This document shows, in pieces, positions 1 to 9,808 of a DNA stretch of 64,000 nt. The stretch is from NCBI RefSeq assembly GCF_014174495.1, contig NZ_JACJHR010000004.1:1-64000 (forward strand), written 5' to 3'. A program made the position numbers and the translations under genes. Every line of letters starts with the position of its first letter. Positions within the stretch are counted from its first letter, which is position 1. The DNA comes from Amycolatopsis echigonensis. Its GTDB lineage: Bacteria; Actinomycetota; Actinomycetes; Mycobacteriales; Pseudonocardiaceae. The notes under the pieces are model-generated. The model ran no database searches. It was not told where the DNA came from and worked only from the letters and a program-made list of their open reading frames with translations.

Positions 1-983
1 ACCGTCGAGGCACCGGCGCCTTCCCTGCCGGAGAACCCGCCCGCCGCCCGCCGCTTACGCCGTCCCCTGCTGCTGGCGCTGATGGCGGTGGTGCTGGTCG
101 CGCTGCCCTTCGCCGCCGTCGGCTGGACCGAACTGCTCGTGGTCGTCGAGATCTTCCTGCTCGCCGTGCTCGGGCTCGACGTCCTCACTGGACAGACCGG
201 CCAGGTCTCCTTGGGGCAGACGCTGTTCATCGCGATCGGCGGCTACGGCGCCGGCCTGCTGACCGTGAAAGCGCACTGGCCGACCTGGATCGCCGCGATC
301 GTCCCGGCGTTCGCCGCGGCCGCGGTCGCGTTCCTGCTCGGCCGCGCGTTCCTGCGGCTGCGCGGTTACTACCTCGCGCTCGCTACGCTCGGACTGGCCG
401 TGGTCACCCAGGCCGTCGCCACCGGCGTCGGCAAGGTGACCGGCGGCCCGTCGGGACTGGTCGGCATCCCCAGCTTGTCGCTGTTCGGCTGGGAGGTCTT
501 CTCCGATCTTTCCAACTATTACGTGTTGCTCGTGCTGTGCGTGCTCGGCGGGCTGTTCGTCACCAACCTCCGCCGCAGCCAGTCCGGCAGGGCGCTCGCC
601 GCCGTGGCCCACGACCCGCAAGCCGCCGCGATGCTCGGCATCAACGCCGCTCGTTACCGTACCGGCGCGTTCGTGGTCTCCGCGGTCTTCGCCTCCCTCG
701 CAGGCAGCATGTACGCCTACTACCTGCGCTTCTTCTCACCGGACGTCATCAACGTGACCGTGGCGCTGTCCATCGTGATCATGCTGTCGATCGGCGGCGT
801 GCGCTCGGTCGCCGGACCGGTCCTCGGTGTGCTGCTGCTGCAAGGGCTGCCGCTGGTCGGGCAGTCGTTCGCTCTGTGGCAACCGCTCGTGGCCGGCCTC
901 GTCCTGGTCGTGGTCCTGACCTACCTGCCTGACGGGCTCTGGGGCGGGCTGCGCAAGCTGATCACCGGTCTGAGGAGGACCGC

Positions 984-987
<4 letters not shown>
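1..987 (+). CDS. livM: Branched-chain amino-acid-type ABC transporter permease (LivM-like), 5' partial
   Basis: Integral membrane permease of a high-affinity branched-chain amino-acid-type (HAAT) importer. The reading frame is open from base 1, so the true start lies upstream; the first in-window ATG is at 82. The visible protein is mostly hydrophobic helices and carries LivM-family stretches such as GQTGQVSLGQTLF near the start, and LRGYYLALATLGLA, RSQSGRALAAVAHDPQAAA (the cytoplasmic loop contacting the ATPases) and SIGGVRSVAGPVLG further on. The stop overlaps the start of the next gene (ATGA), so it is cotranscribed with the two ATPases that follow. Family members often transport amino acids, but in catabolic islands they also carry aromatic acids or amides. 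The substrate cannot be told from this part, and the binding protein and LivH are not in the window. Confidence 0.9.
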
Positions 988-1759
<772 letters not shown>

Positions 1760-1763
<4 letters not shown>

Positions 1764-2581
1764 CACTGGAGATCCAGGACCTCGAAGTCCGCTACGGCGT
1801 GGTCCGGGCACTGCGCGGGATCAGCCTCACCGCGGCGACCGGCCGGGCGACGGCCCTGCTGGGCGCGAACGGCGCCGGAAAGACCAGCCTGCTGCGCGCG
1901 GTAGCCGGGCTGAAACGCCCGGCGGCCGGCCGGATCCTGCTCGACGGCACGGACATCACCGGCGTGCCTGCGCACAAGCTCGCCGCCGACGGCCTGGTCC
2001 TCGTGCCCGAAGGCCGTCAGCTCTTCGACGAGCTCACGGTCGCGGAGAACCTGCGGATGGGCCTGCACGGGACCGGTGTCCGCGGTGCGCGGGCCCAGGA
2101 GCGGATCGACGAGGCGTGCACGCTGTTCCCCGCTCTGCCCGGGGCGATGGCACGGCGGGCCGGCCTGCTGTCCGGCGGGCAGCAGCAGATGGTGGCCATC
2201 GCCCGCGCGCTGGTGCGCCGGCCCCGGGTGCTGCTGCTCGACGAACCGTCGCTCGGCCTCGCTCCACGGCTGGTGACCGAAATCCTCGAGACCGTCCGCC
2301 GGCTGGCGAGTGACGTGGTGACGGTGCTCGTGGCCGAGCAGAACGTGGCCGCCACCCTGCGGGTCGTCCACACCGGAGCAGTCCTGCAAAACGGCCGGAT
2401 CGTTGCCGAAGACGAGGCTGCCGCGCTGCTCGGTGACGAGGAGTTCACCCGGCACTACCTGGGCTCTCTCGCCGACCTGGGCAACGGGGGAGCGACCGCC
2501 CCGCCGGCGGTCGAGTTGCCCGAAGAGCTGCTCCGGACCACGCTCGTCCCGGCGGACCGAAAGGGGCGAGCGTCACGGTAA
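1760..2581 (+). CDS. livF: Branched-chain amino-acid-type ABC transporter ATP-binding protein (LivF-like)
   Basis: Second ATPase of the importer, 273 residues. Walker A GANGAGKTS, signature LLSGGQQQMVAIARAL, Walker B LLLLDEPSLGLAP and the LivF-type VLVAEQNVAAT segment are all present. After the normal LivF end (about residue 238) there is a tail of roughly 35 residues rich in Pro, Ala, Leu and Arg that typical LivF proteins lack; its role is unknown. The start overlaps livG by four bases. No gene follows for about 660 bp, so this looks like the operon end. Confidence 0.92.
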
Positions 2582-3246
2582 AAGGCGGTTTCGTGAGCCG
2601 TCGGGCACGCACTGCATCGGTGGCGGAAACGTGACCCCAGTATCGGGAGAATCGGTGCGATGAACGCAAGAAACTATGGTTTGACCACCTCGTGAGACGT
2701 GAGCCATGGGTCTCGCCAGCCAAGCTGTCCGGCCACTCATCTTCCTTTCCGGCAGAGTTTCGGCTGGCTTTACCCATCGTCGATGGTGGCGAACGTGGCC
2801 AGCGGGACGTTAACCGTCGATAAAGATTCCGTCGATTTCGTGGCGCACTCCGAACGCTGCGGAAGAGCGCGTGGTCTTTCGGGATGTGGTTTCCGGACAC
2901 GACCTGTGCGGCGCGGACTCCTTCGACCAACGGTCGCCGGCACGGCGCACGCACTCGGCGTGCAACTCGTCGAAGGATCCGAAGCGTGCCTGGACGAACG
3001 ATTCCGGCGCCTGTGCGGCGGCTGCGGCAGCCGGAGACGTGCGGGAGTATCCGCGGCTCCGGAATTCTGCGGGGGCTGCTTCGGGGACCCGGATGCCCGG
3101 TGTTCCCGCGGGAGGTCTGCGTCGTGCTCGGGCATGCGTATTCTGTCGGCCGAAGCGTCCCGATCGCGTTGCTTTCCCGTACCCGGCCGAAACGAGCCGG
3201 GAGCAACCGGGGAATGCTCAGATCGGTGGAAGGAGAGACCGGAGCG
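2582..3246. other. Intergenic stretch, no gene recognised
   Basis: About 660 bp between livF and the LysR gene. Long open frames exist on both strands because of the high GC content, but none shows a recognisable family or a plausible ribosome binding site. The last 20 bases hold the Shine-Dalgarno (GGAAGGAGAG) of the LysR gene. I see no clear hairpin terminator for livF. Confidence 0.5.
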
Positions 3247-4149
3247 ATGACGCTGGACCCGATGTCGCTGAAACTGTTCGTGCAAGTGGTCGACCACGGC
3301 ACGATTGCCGAGGTCGCCGACCGCGAGCATCTCGCCGCCGCTGGGATCAGCAGGCGGCTGCGCGATCTGGAACAGATGCTGGGAACGGAACTGCTGGTGC
3401 GCACCAATCGCGGAATCACCCCGACCGCGGCCGGTGCCGCTTTCGCGGTCTCGGCCCGGCAGGTGCTCGACGACCTGGCCGACCTGACGCGACGGATGCG
3501 GGACTTCTCGTCCGGGGCGCGCGGGCTCGTACGTCTGCTGGCGAACATCTCCGCGGTGTCGACCTTCGTGCCGCCGCTGGTCGCGTCGTTCGCTGCCCGC
3601 TATCCCGGCGTCCGGCTGCAGGTGCTCGAACAGGACAGTCTCGCGATCACCGAGGCGGTCGCCGAGAACCGGGCGGATATCGGGCTGTTCACCAGCCTGC
3701 CGTACCACGCCGACATCGAGGTCTACCCGTTCCGCAGGGACGAGCTGAAGGTGCTGGTGCCGGAACGGCATCCGCTGGCCGCGCGCGATTCGGTCGCCTT
3801 TGCCGAAACGCTCGACCACGAGCACGTCGTGCTCCGCACCGGAACGCATCTGCGGCTGCAGATGCTGACCGCCGCCGGGCAAGCCGGGCGGACGCTGCGG
3901 CATCAGATCGAAGTCGCGTCCTACGACGCCCTGTGCCGGATGGTCGAATGCGGCCTGGGGATCGGCGTCGTTCCGGCCGGGAACCTCGTGGGGTACGCCT
4001 TGACCGGCACCAGAACGCTGGCTCTCGACGAGCCGTGGGCCAGCCGCGACCTGTCCCTGTGCGTCCGCCGAGCCGAGGCGCTGCCACCCGCGGCGCGGCT
4101 CATGTTCGAACACCTCCTCAGCGACGAAGGTCGCGCCCTCCAGCCATGA
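3247..4149 (+). CDS. LysR-family transcriptional regulator
   Basis: A 300-residue LysR-type regulator. The winged HTH is at the N-terminus (LKLFVQVVDHGTIAEVADRE, then LAAAGISRRLRDLEQMLGTE and LLVRTNRGITPTAAG), followed by a periplasmic-binding-like effector domain from about residue 90. An in-frame extension to 2884 is possible, but the ATG at 3247 follows a strong GGAAGGAGAG and gives the normal family length. It is co-directional with the MFS and maleate isomerase genes that start 134 bp downstream, so it probably controls them. This family often binds dicarboxylates or aromatic acids; the ligand here is unknown. Confidence 0.9.
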   Translation: MTLDPMSLKLFVQVVDHGTIAEVADREHLAAAGISRRLRDLEQMLGTELLVRTNRGITPTAAGAAFAVSARQVLDDLADLTRRMRDFSSGARGLVRLLANISAVSTFVPPLVASFAARYPGVRLQVLEQDSLAITEAVAENRADIGLFTSLPYHADIEVYPFRRDELKVLVPERHPLAARDSVAFAETLDHEHVVLRTGTHLRLQMLTAAGQAGRTLRHQIEVASYDALCRMVECGLGIGVVPAGNLVGYALTGTRTLALDEPWASRDLSLCVRRAEALPPAARLMFEHLLSDEGRALQP

Positions 4150-4283
4150 CGGCAGGTGATGGCGGTCTCGCGAATCATTGCTGTGCAACGGCAACGCGTC
4201 CTGCTTAATCTTCATCGTCCGCTCCGGACCAGCCGTCGGGCACTGGCGCCGGAACACCGGAACAAGGGAGAGAGAGGACATCG

Positions 4284-5615
4284 ATGATCCGTGCTGACTC
4301 GCCAGAGTCGCCGTCTGCCGGCATGGGCTCGGTCGCACCTTCCGTGCGCTGGAAAACGCTCGGAGGTTGCTGGGGTGCTTGGCTTTTCGACGCGCTCGAC
4401 GCCGCAGTGTTCAGCTTCGTCCTGCTCGCGGTCGCGCACACGTTCCACACCACACTCGCCGAGGTCGCTGCCTCCGTCGCCTGGTTCTTGCTGGCTACCG
4501 GTGTCGGCGGCTATCTTTTGGGCTACCTCTCCGACCGCATCGGGCGGAAACGCACGTTGCTGGTATCGGTCGTCACCTATGCGACCGGAACCCTGCTCTG
4601 TGGCTTCGCCCACAATGTCGTGGAGCTGAGCGTCTACCGGCTGTTGGTCGGCATCGGCGTCGGCGGCCTGTGGTCGGCCGCGGTCGCGCTGGTCAGCGAA
4701 GTCTGGCCGACGCGGAAACGCGCGTGGGCGATTGCGGTCATGCAGACCGGATGGTCCGCGGGCAACCTCCTGGCCGCGGTCCTCGCCTGGACCGTGCTGG
4801 ATCCCGCCGACCCGGCGTCATGGCGCAAGCTGTTCGTCATCGCCGCGATCCCCGCGTACGTCGTCGCTCTCGGCATTCTCGTCGCGGTGCGCGAATCTCC
4901 CGTCTGGATCGCCGAGCAAGCATGTGGGGGACGCGAAACCGCCCGGCCCGGCATCGCGGCGATCTTCCGGCGGGAACTCCGTGCGACCACCGCAAAAGCC
5001 TTGTCGATTTCCGTCCTGGGCATGTTCGGCTACTGGGTGATCATGACGTTCACGCCGACGTTTCTCCAGAGCGTGCTGCACGTCCGGATCGACCAGGCGC
5101 CGGTTTTCCTGGTGTGGACCGGGGTCGGCGCGACCGCCGGCTACCTGCTGTTCGGCGCCCTCGCCGAACGGATCGGCAGGAGGCGGGCATTCGCGTTCTT
5201 CTTCGCGGGCATCGCCGTCGCGATCCCGCTGTTCGCCTACGGCGTGCGCATGATCCCGCTGCGCGACGGAGCAATGGCCTGGACGACAGCGAACATCGCG
5301 ATCGTCGGCGGGCTTTCGGCCCTGCTCGGCTTCTTCACCGGGTACTTCAGCGGATTTGGCGCCTGGTACGCCGAACTGTTCCCCACCCGTGTCCGGGCTG
5401 CCGCGGCCGGGTTCTGCTTCAACTTCGGGCGGGTCGGGGCGATCGCGGGAATCGTCGTCGTGCCGCTGCTGGTGCCCGTCGCCGGCTTTGCCCTCACCTA
5501 CTGCCTGGCCTCCGTGACCTACCTCCTCGCCGCCGGCCTCGTTTTCACTTTGCGCGAAACCGGCGGCGAGGAACTCGACGTGAACCACTACCCCGTTTCC
5601 GAGGAGAACGCATGA
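4284..5615 (+). CDS. MFS transporter, aromatic acid/dicarboxylate type
   Basis: A 443-residue major facilitator with about 12 hydrophobic segments. The loop 2-3 motif is GYLSDRIGRKRT and the second-half equivalent is GALAERIGRRRAF. The N-terminal helix contains the acidic stretch FDALDAAVF, typical of the aromatic acid:H+ symporter and related organic-acid groups (DxxDxxxxS-like). The stop overlaps the start of the maleate isomerase gene (ATGA), so the two are translationally coupled; the inferred role is uptake of the isomerase substrate or of a precursor such as a nicotinate-like or maleate-like acid. Confidence 0.88.
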   Translation: MIRADSPESPSAGMGSVAPSVRWKTLGGCWGAWLFDALDAAVFSFVLLAVAHTFHTTLAEVAASVAWFLLATGVGGYLLGYLSDRIGRKRTLLVSVVTYATGTLLCGFAHNVVELSVYRLLVGIGVGGLWSAAVALVSEVWPTRKRAWAIAVMQTGWSAGNLLAAVLAWTVLDPADPASWRKLFVIAAIPAYVVALGILVAVRESPVWIAEQACGGRETARPGIAAIFRRELRATTAKALSISVLGMFGYWVIMTFTPTFLQSVLHVRIDQAPVFLVWTGVGATAGYLLFGALAERIGRRRAFAFFFAGIAVAIPLFAYGVRMIPLRDGAMAWTTANIAIVGGLSALLGFFTGYFSGFGAWYAELFPTRVRAAAAGFCFNFGRVGAIAGIVVVPLLVPVAGFALTYCLASVTYLLAAGLVFTLRETGGEELDVNHYPVSEENA

Positions 5616-6367
5616 CCACCAACTTCCGCATCGGCCAGATCGTGCCGAGTTCGAACACGACGATGGAGACCGAGGTTCCTGCGATGCTGCACGCGCGGCA
5701 CCGGCTCTTCCCCGAAGAGCGCTTCACGTTCCATTCCGCGCGGATGCGGATGATGCACGTGGATCCCGACGAGCTCAAGCGCATGGACCTCGACAGCGAC
5801 CGCTGCGCCGTCGAGCTCAGCGACGCGCGGTGCGATGTGCTCGCCTACGCATGTCTGGTGGCGATCATGTGCCAGGGGCCGGGTTACCACCGCGTGTCCG
5901 AGCAGCGGCTCGGCGAGGTGGCCGAGGCTAACGGGGCACCGACGCCCGTGATCAGCTCGGCCGGGGCGCTGGTCGCCGGTCTCAAGACGATCGACGCCAA
6001 GAAGGTGGCGATCGTGACGCCGTACCTGAAGCAGCTGACCGCTCAAGTCGCCGGATACCTGGAGAGCGAGTCGATCGAGGTGAGCGACGCGCTGAGCCTG
6101 GAGGTGGCGGACAACCTCGCAGTGGGCCGCCTCGACCCCGCCGACCTGCTCGACCATGTCGAGCGCCTGAACATCACGGGTGCGGACGCTGTCGTCCTGT
6201 CCGCGTGCGTCCAGATGCCCTCGCTGTCCGCGATCGAGCCGGTGCAGGACAAGCTCGGCGTGCCAGTGGTCACCGCGGCCGCGGCGACCGTGCATCGCAT
6301 CCTCACCACGCTGCGTCTCGACACCACGGTGCCGGACGCCGGTCATCTGCTGTCCGGCGCCTACTGA
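5612..6367 (+). CDS. Maleate cis-trans isomerase (Asp/Glu racemase superfamily)
   Basis: A 251-residue cytoplasmic enzyme expected to convert maleate to fumarate without cofactors. The N-terminus has the family signature IVPSSNTTMETEVPAML, and both catalytic cysteines are present in context: YACLVAIMCQGPGYH (about residues 76-92) and VLSACVQMPS (about 195). Length matches Nocardia and Pseudomonas maleate isomerases (about 250). The start overlaps the MFS stop. Maleate is the last C4 intermediate of nicotinate degradation through 2,5-dihydroxypyridine; no other genes of that route are visible here, so this may simply serve growth on maleate. Arylmalonate decarboxylases are related but have a single cysteine. 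Confidence 0.88.
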   Translation: MTTNFRIGQIVPSSNTTMETEVPAMLHARHRLFPEERFTFHSARMRMMHVDPDELKRMDLDSDRCAVELSDARCDVLAYACLVAIMCQGPGYHRVSEQRLGEVAEANGAPTPVISSAGALVAGLKTIDAKKVAIVTPYLKQLTAQVAGYLESESIEVSDALSLEVADNLAVGRLDPADLLDHVERLNITGADAVVLSACVQMPSLSAIEPVQDKLGVPVVTAAAATVHRILTTLRLDTTVPDAGHLLSGAY

Positions 6368-6515
6368 CTCCTCCATACGGGATACCTCGAACGGACAGTC
6401 GTGCGGTGCCGCAGGCGTGCTGCCTCCACCGGGCAGAACGTGCGCCAAACGGCCGCAACGGCAGGCAAACCGGCTACATCGACGTTCTCCATTACGTCCA
6501 CTATGGAGCGAATCG

Positions 6516-6644
6516 ATGACGTCCGGCGAAGGGTCCCTGCGACGCAGTCTGTCCACCCGCGCCGTGATCGCCACCGTCGCGATGGTGTTCACCGCACGGT
6601 CGCCCGGCGCGGCCGGGGCAGGCCACTCGGAGGGCCCGATGTGA
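6516..6644 (+). CDS. Short ORF with a signal-peptide-like sequence, possibly a truncated gene
   Basis: A 42-codon frame starting at ATG 6516 after GGAGCG. It has a basic stretch (LRRSLSTR), a hydrophobic core (AVIATVAMVF) and an Ala/Gly-rich end, like a secretion signal, and then stops. It may be the leftover 5' end of a secreted-protein gene, or chance. Nothing else between 6368 and 6950 is recognisable. Confidence 0.2.
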   Translation: MTSGEGSLRRSLSTRAVIATVAMVFTARSPGAAGAGHSEGPM

Positions 6645-6954
6645 GCACCCCGATTCCGTTGTGCCGCCTGGATATCGCGGATCGCCCGGAAGGAGCCGTT
6701 GACCGGATCCGGTTCCCGGGCGTGGGCGAAAGCCGGCGGCGCTCGCTGTGCCGAGAGAACCTGTGGTGCATCCCGTGTTCGGGGATGTCATGCGACGAAG
6801 CCTGTCTTGGTACCTCGCGCCTGGCGTTGGGAAATCCTTCGTCCAGTTGAGGTTCGCTCGTGCTCTGGACACGGGTGCGAGCGTTGGCAGAGGGCCGGTC
6901 TGGCGTGCCTAGCCGCCCGGGCGAGGGCAGCCGCGTGCACGGTTGAGTGGTAGT

Positions 6955-7140
6955 GGCAGCGGTTGCTCCTTCGATGAGGCCCATGTCCCGCAGCATCGCT
7001 AGTTACCGGTCCGCTGAGGGCACCGGTATCGCCCACTGCCCAGCAAGCTCCTTCACTGAGGCATCGGCCGCTGCGCGGCGAGGGCGAACAACGTCACCAG
7101 CGCCCGGCGAGCGCTGTCGGGTTCGGGCGTGCCACCCCGG
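6955..7140 (-). pseudogene. Remnant of an IclR-type HTH domain
   Basis: On the minus strand three adjacent fragments line up with an IclR N-terminal winged HTH. One frame reads RRALVTLFALAAQRP. After a frameshift comes SVKELAGQWAIPVPSADR. After an in-frame TAA comes LAMLRDMGLIEGA, the usual recognition-helix to wing transition. So one frameshift and one stop break the domain, and no effector domain follows. It lies just downstream of the intact IclR gene (7164-7913) and may be the relic of a second regulator. Confidence 0.5.
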
Positions 7141-7163
7141 TGTTCTCCGCGGCTCGTTCCCAG

Positions 7164-7913
7164 TCAGAGCTGCCGCCCGAGTTCGGCCGCGTGCTGTTGC
7201 ATGACCGGCCGGACACGGTCGCGGAACTCCTCGACAGTGACCCGGGAGCTCGAGGCGCTGATGGAGATGGCGGCAACGACCTGGCCGGCCGGGTCGCGGA
7301 CCGGCACGGCGATGGAGAGCAGTCCTGGTTCGAGTTCCTCGTCGCCGATGGCCACACCGTCCGCACCGGCGTCCTTGACGCGCTGTGCGACGGCGTCGGC
7401 AGTGGTGGGCGTCTTGGGGGTGCGCGCTGGAAATGGCGCGGCGGCGAGGTAGTCGGCCAACTCGGATTCGCTCAACGCGCCGAGCAGGATCTGTCCGGTC
7501 GAGGAGGCATAGAGCGGGATTCGCGCGCCCACCCGAATGCTGCTGTTGAGGATCCGGGTGCCCTCGCTCCGGGCGACGAACAGCGAGTCGTTTTCGTCGC
7601 GGACCGCCAGCGAGACGGATTCGTCGATCACGTCGCGGATAGCCGCCAGGTGTGGTCGTGCGAGCTGCGGGAGAGCTGCGGACTCGGTGTAGGCGGCACC
7701 GATGCGGAGGACTCGGGGAGTGGGGGAGAAGAACTTCCCGTCGAAGGTGACATAGCCGATTTCCGCAAGCGTGGTCAGACAGCGTCGAGCGGCGGCGCGG
7801 CTCAGCCCGGCGGCCTGGGCGGCGTCGCTGATCGTCAGCCGGGGCGTGGCCGTCCCGAATGCCTCGAGGACAGCGAGCCCTTTGGCGAGTCCTGCCATTC
7901 CTTCGACTGCCAT
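7164..7913 (-). CDS. IclR-family regulator of the terephthalate-type cluster (TphR-like)
   Basis: A 249-residue IclR-type regulator, divergent from tphA2. The winged HTH covers about residues 5-65 (LTISDAAQAAGLSRAAARRC, LTTLAEIGYV), followed by the IclR effector domain (ASSTGQILLGALSE and ISISASSSRVT are typical). It resembles the PcaR/PobR branch, which responds to aromatic acids. The chosen ATG follows GAGGAGGG; the frame extends upstream to 7991, but that segment overlaps the promoter region and looks non-coding. In Comamonas terephthalate clusters an IclR-type TphR also sits next to the catabolic operon and activates it. The ligand here is inferred to be terephthalate or a close analogue. 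Confidence 0.88.
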   Translation of the reverse strand: MAVEGMAGLAKGLAVLEAFGTATPRLTISDAAQAAGLSRAAARRCLTTLAEIGYVTFDGKFFSPTPRVLRIGAAYTESAALPQLARPHLAAIRDVIDESVSLAVRDENDSLFVARSEGTRILNSSIRVGARIPLYASSTGQILLGALSESELADYLAAAPFPARTPKTPTTADAVAQRVKDAGADGVAIGDEELEPGLLSIAVPVRDPAGQVVAAISISASSSRVTVEEFRDRVRPVMQQHAAELGRQL

Positions 7914-7983
7914 GCAGCCCTCCTCTTGACATGCGCGCCCCGCGGCACGTCTACTGAAGCAGATGTTCGGAAAGCGGTTATAC

Positions 7984-7998
7984 GTTCGCATACCGAAC
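7984..7998. promoter_or_regulatory. Candidate IclR operator between tphR-like gene and tphA2
   Basis: Inverted repeat GTTCG-CATAC-CGAAC in the 117-bp divergent intergenic region, 33 bp before the tphA2 start. A further TTCGG lies about 20 bp to the left, giving a second pairing with the CCGAA. IclR regulators usually bind short inverted repeats in such regions. The assignment rests only on position and symmetry. Confidence 0.4.
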
Positions 7999-8030
7999 GG
8001 AATTAGTCAAGTGTCTCCGGAGGGAATGCG

Positions 8031-9344
8031 TTGAACGAGTCGAGAGGGGCAGGGGCGGCGTCGCAGGCCGCGGCGCGTGCCGACATGTCGAGCCGCGCGT
8101 GGCCTGTGTCGCTGACCGAAGTTCCGTACTGGGTTTTCCAGGACGAGGACGTCTATCGAGCCGAGCAGCAGAACATCTTTCACGGCCCCACGTGGAACTA
8201 CCTCTGCCTGGAAGCGGAGCTCGCCGAGCCGGGAGACTTCTGCGCCACCTTCATCGGAGAGCAACCGGTGCTCGTGACCCGCGATCACGACGGCCAGATC
8301 TATGCCTTCGAAAACCGGTGCGCACACCGCGGCTCCTTGATCGCGATGGAGCACTACGGGCATACCAAGGACTTCACGTGCGTCTACCACGCCTGGACCT
8401 ACAACCTCCAAGGCGACCTCACCGGCGTTGCCTTCGAAGACGGCATCAATGGCAAGGGCGGAATGCGCAAGGAGTTCTGCAAGGCCGCGCACAGTCCGCG
8501 GCGGCTCCGCCTCGCGAACGTCCACGGCCTGATCTTCGGCAGCCTCGACAACGACGTACCCGCGATCGAGGAGTACCTCGGCCAGGAGATCCTCGACCGG
8601 ATCGAGCGTGTTCTCGGCGGGCGCAAGCCGGTAGTGCTCGGGCGGTTCACCCAGACGCTGCCGAACAACTGGAAGCTGTACCTGGAGAACGTCAAGGACT
8701 CTTACCACGCCAGCATCCTGCATCTGTTCTTCACCACCTTCGGGCTCAACAAGCTGAACCAAAAGGGCGGCATCATCGTCTCCGAATCCGGCGGCAACCA
8801 CGTGAGCTGGTCGGCGATCAACCGGGAGGCCGAAGCCAAGACCGCTGAGCACTACAAGGACCAAGGCATCCGCTCCGACTCGGAATACCAGCTCGAGGAC
8901 CCCTCGCTGGTGAACAGCTTCCGCGAGTTCGGCGACGACGTCACCCTGCAGATCCTGTCGGTCTCGCCGGGATTCGTGCTGCAGCAGATCCAGAACTCCA
9001 TCGCGGTGCGCCAGGTGCTCCCGACCGCGGTCGACTCCACCCGCCTCAACTGGACTTACCTCGGCTTCGAGGACGACACCGAGGAACAGCAGCTGGTGCG
9101 GATGAAGCAGTCGAACCTGGTCGGCCCAGCCGGGTTCGTCTCGATGGAAGACGGCGCGATCGGCGGCTTCGTGCAGCGGGGCATCGCCGGCGCGAGCGGT
9201 GAGTTCGCCACCGTTCAGATGGGCGGCGACCAGGCGGTTTCCAGCGAGAGCAGGGTAACCGAGGCCTCGATCCGCGGCTTTTGGAAGGTCTATCGCGAAG
9301 CCATGGGTTTCTCGATCGACGAGTGCGAAGGAGTGCGCCGGTAA
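8031..9344 (+). CDS. tphA2: Terephthalate 1,2-dioxygenase, oxygenase large subunit
   Basis: A 437-residue Rieske non-haem iron oxygenase alpha subunit, which would hydroxylate terephthalate to the cis-dihydrodiol dicarboxylate. The Rieske centre is CAHRGS and CVYHAW; the mononuclear iron site lies in [16 protein letters not shown] (Asp, His, His). Several long segments are those I recall for Comamonas TphA2: [61 protein letters not shown] 8031 is chosen because GGAGGG sits six bases upstream; the N-terminus is about 20 residues longer than in Comamonas. The stop overlaps the small-subunit start by one base. Salicylate 5-hydroxylase and anthranilate dioxygenase are related, but the gene order favours terephthalate. 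Confidence 0.9.
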   Translation: MNESRGAGAASQAAARADMSSRAWPVSLTEVPYWVFQDEDVYRAEQQNIFHGPTWNYLCLEAELAEPGDFCATFIGEQPVLVTRDHDGQIYAFENRCAHRGSLIAMEHYGHTKDFTCVYHAWTYNLQGDLTGVAFEDGINGKGGMRKEFCKAAHSPRRLRLANVHGLIFGSLDNDVPAIEEYLGQEILDRIERVLGGRKPVVLGRFTQTLPNNWKLYLENVKDSYHASILHLFFTTFGLNKLNQKGGIIVSESGGNHVSWSAINREAEAKTAEHYKDQGIRSDSEYQLEDPSLVNSFREFGDDVTLQILSVSPGFVLQQIQNSIAVRQVLPTAVDSTRLNWTYLGFEDDTEEQQLVRMKQSNLVGPAGFVSMEDGAIGGFVQRGIAGASGEFATVQMGGDQAVSSESRVTEASIRGFWKVYREAMGFSIDECEGVRR

Positions 9345-9808
9345 TGGACGCGTTCACGCTGATCAGCAGGGCCCAGGGCAGTTACGTGCGCGCCATCGAC
9401 GACGGCCCGATCGAAGACTGGCCCGAGCATTTCGCCGAGGACGCCTTCTACAAGGTGACCACCGCCGACAATCACCGCCGCGGCCTGCCCGCTGGCCTCA
9501 TCTGGGCCGACAACAAGGCGATGCTCAAAGACCGGATCTCCGCGCTCAAGGAAGCCAACATCTACGAGCCGCACGTCTACCGGCACCTGCTTGGCCAGCC
9601 TGCGATCCTCGCCGAGAGCAAGTCCGGCGCCACCAGCGAAACCGCCTTCCTGGTCCTTCGCATCGCCGGCAACGGGCCGACGGATGTCTTCGCCAGCGGC
9701 CGCTACCTTGACGAGTACGTCTTCGCCGACGGCGCGGCGCTGTTGAAAAAGCGGGTGGTGGTCTGCGACAGCTCCCGCACCGACACATTGCTGGTGCTTC
9801 CGCTGTGA
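9344..9808 (+). CDS. tphA3: Terephthalate 1,2-dioxygenase, oxygenase small subunit
   Basis: A 154-residue NTF2-fold beta subunit that packs with the Rieske alpha subunit and stabilises the oxygenase. Segments such as EDWPEHFAEDAFYKVTTADN, LPAGLIWADNKAMLKDRIS and LKEANIYEPHVYRHLLG match the small subunits of terephthalate and anthranilate-type dioxygenases. The ATG overlaps the tphA2 stop (TAATG) and the stop overlaps the tphB GTG start (GTGA), so expression of the three genes is coupled. Confidence 0.9.
   Translation: MDAFTLISRAQGSYVRAIDDGPIEDWPEHFAEDAFYKVTTADNHRRGLPAGLIWADNKAMLKDRISALKEANIYEPHVYRHLLGQPAILAESKSGATSETAFLVLRIAGNGPTDVFASGRYLDEYVFADGAALLKKRVVVCDSSRTDTLLVLPL

Noticed and set aside
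2699..4338. Long open frames on both strands around the LysR gene
   Set aside because: They are by-products of high GC content; low-complexity Arg/Pro/Ala composition and no family resemblance.
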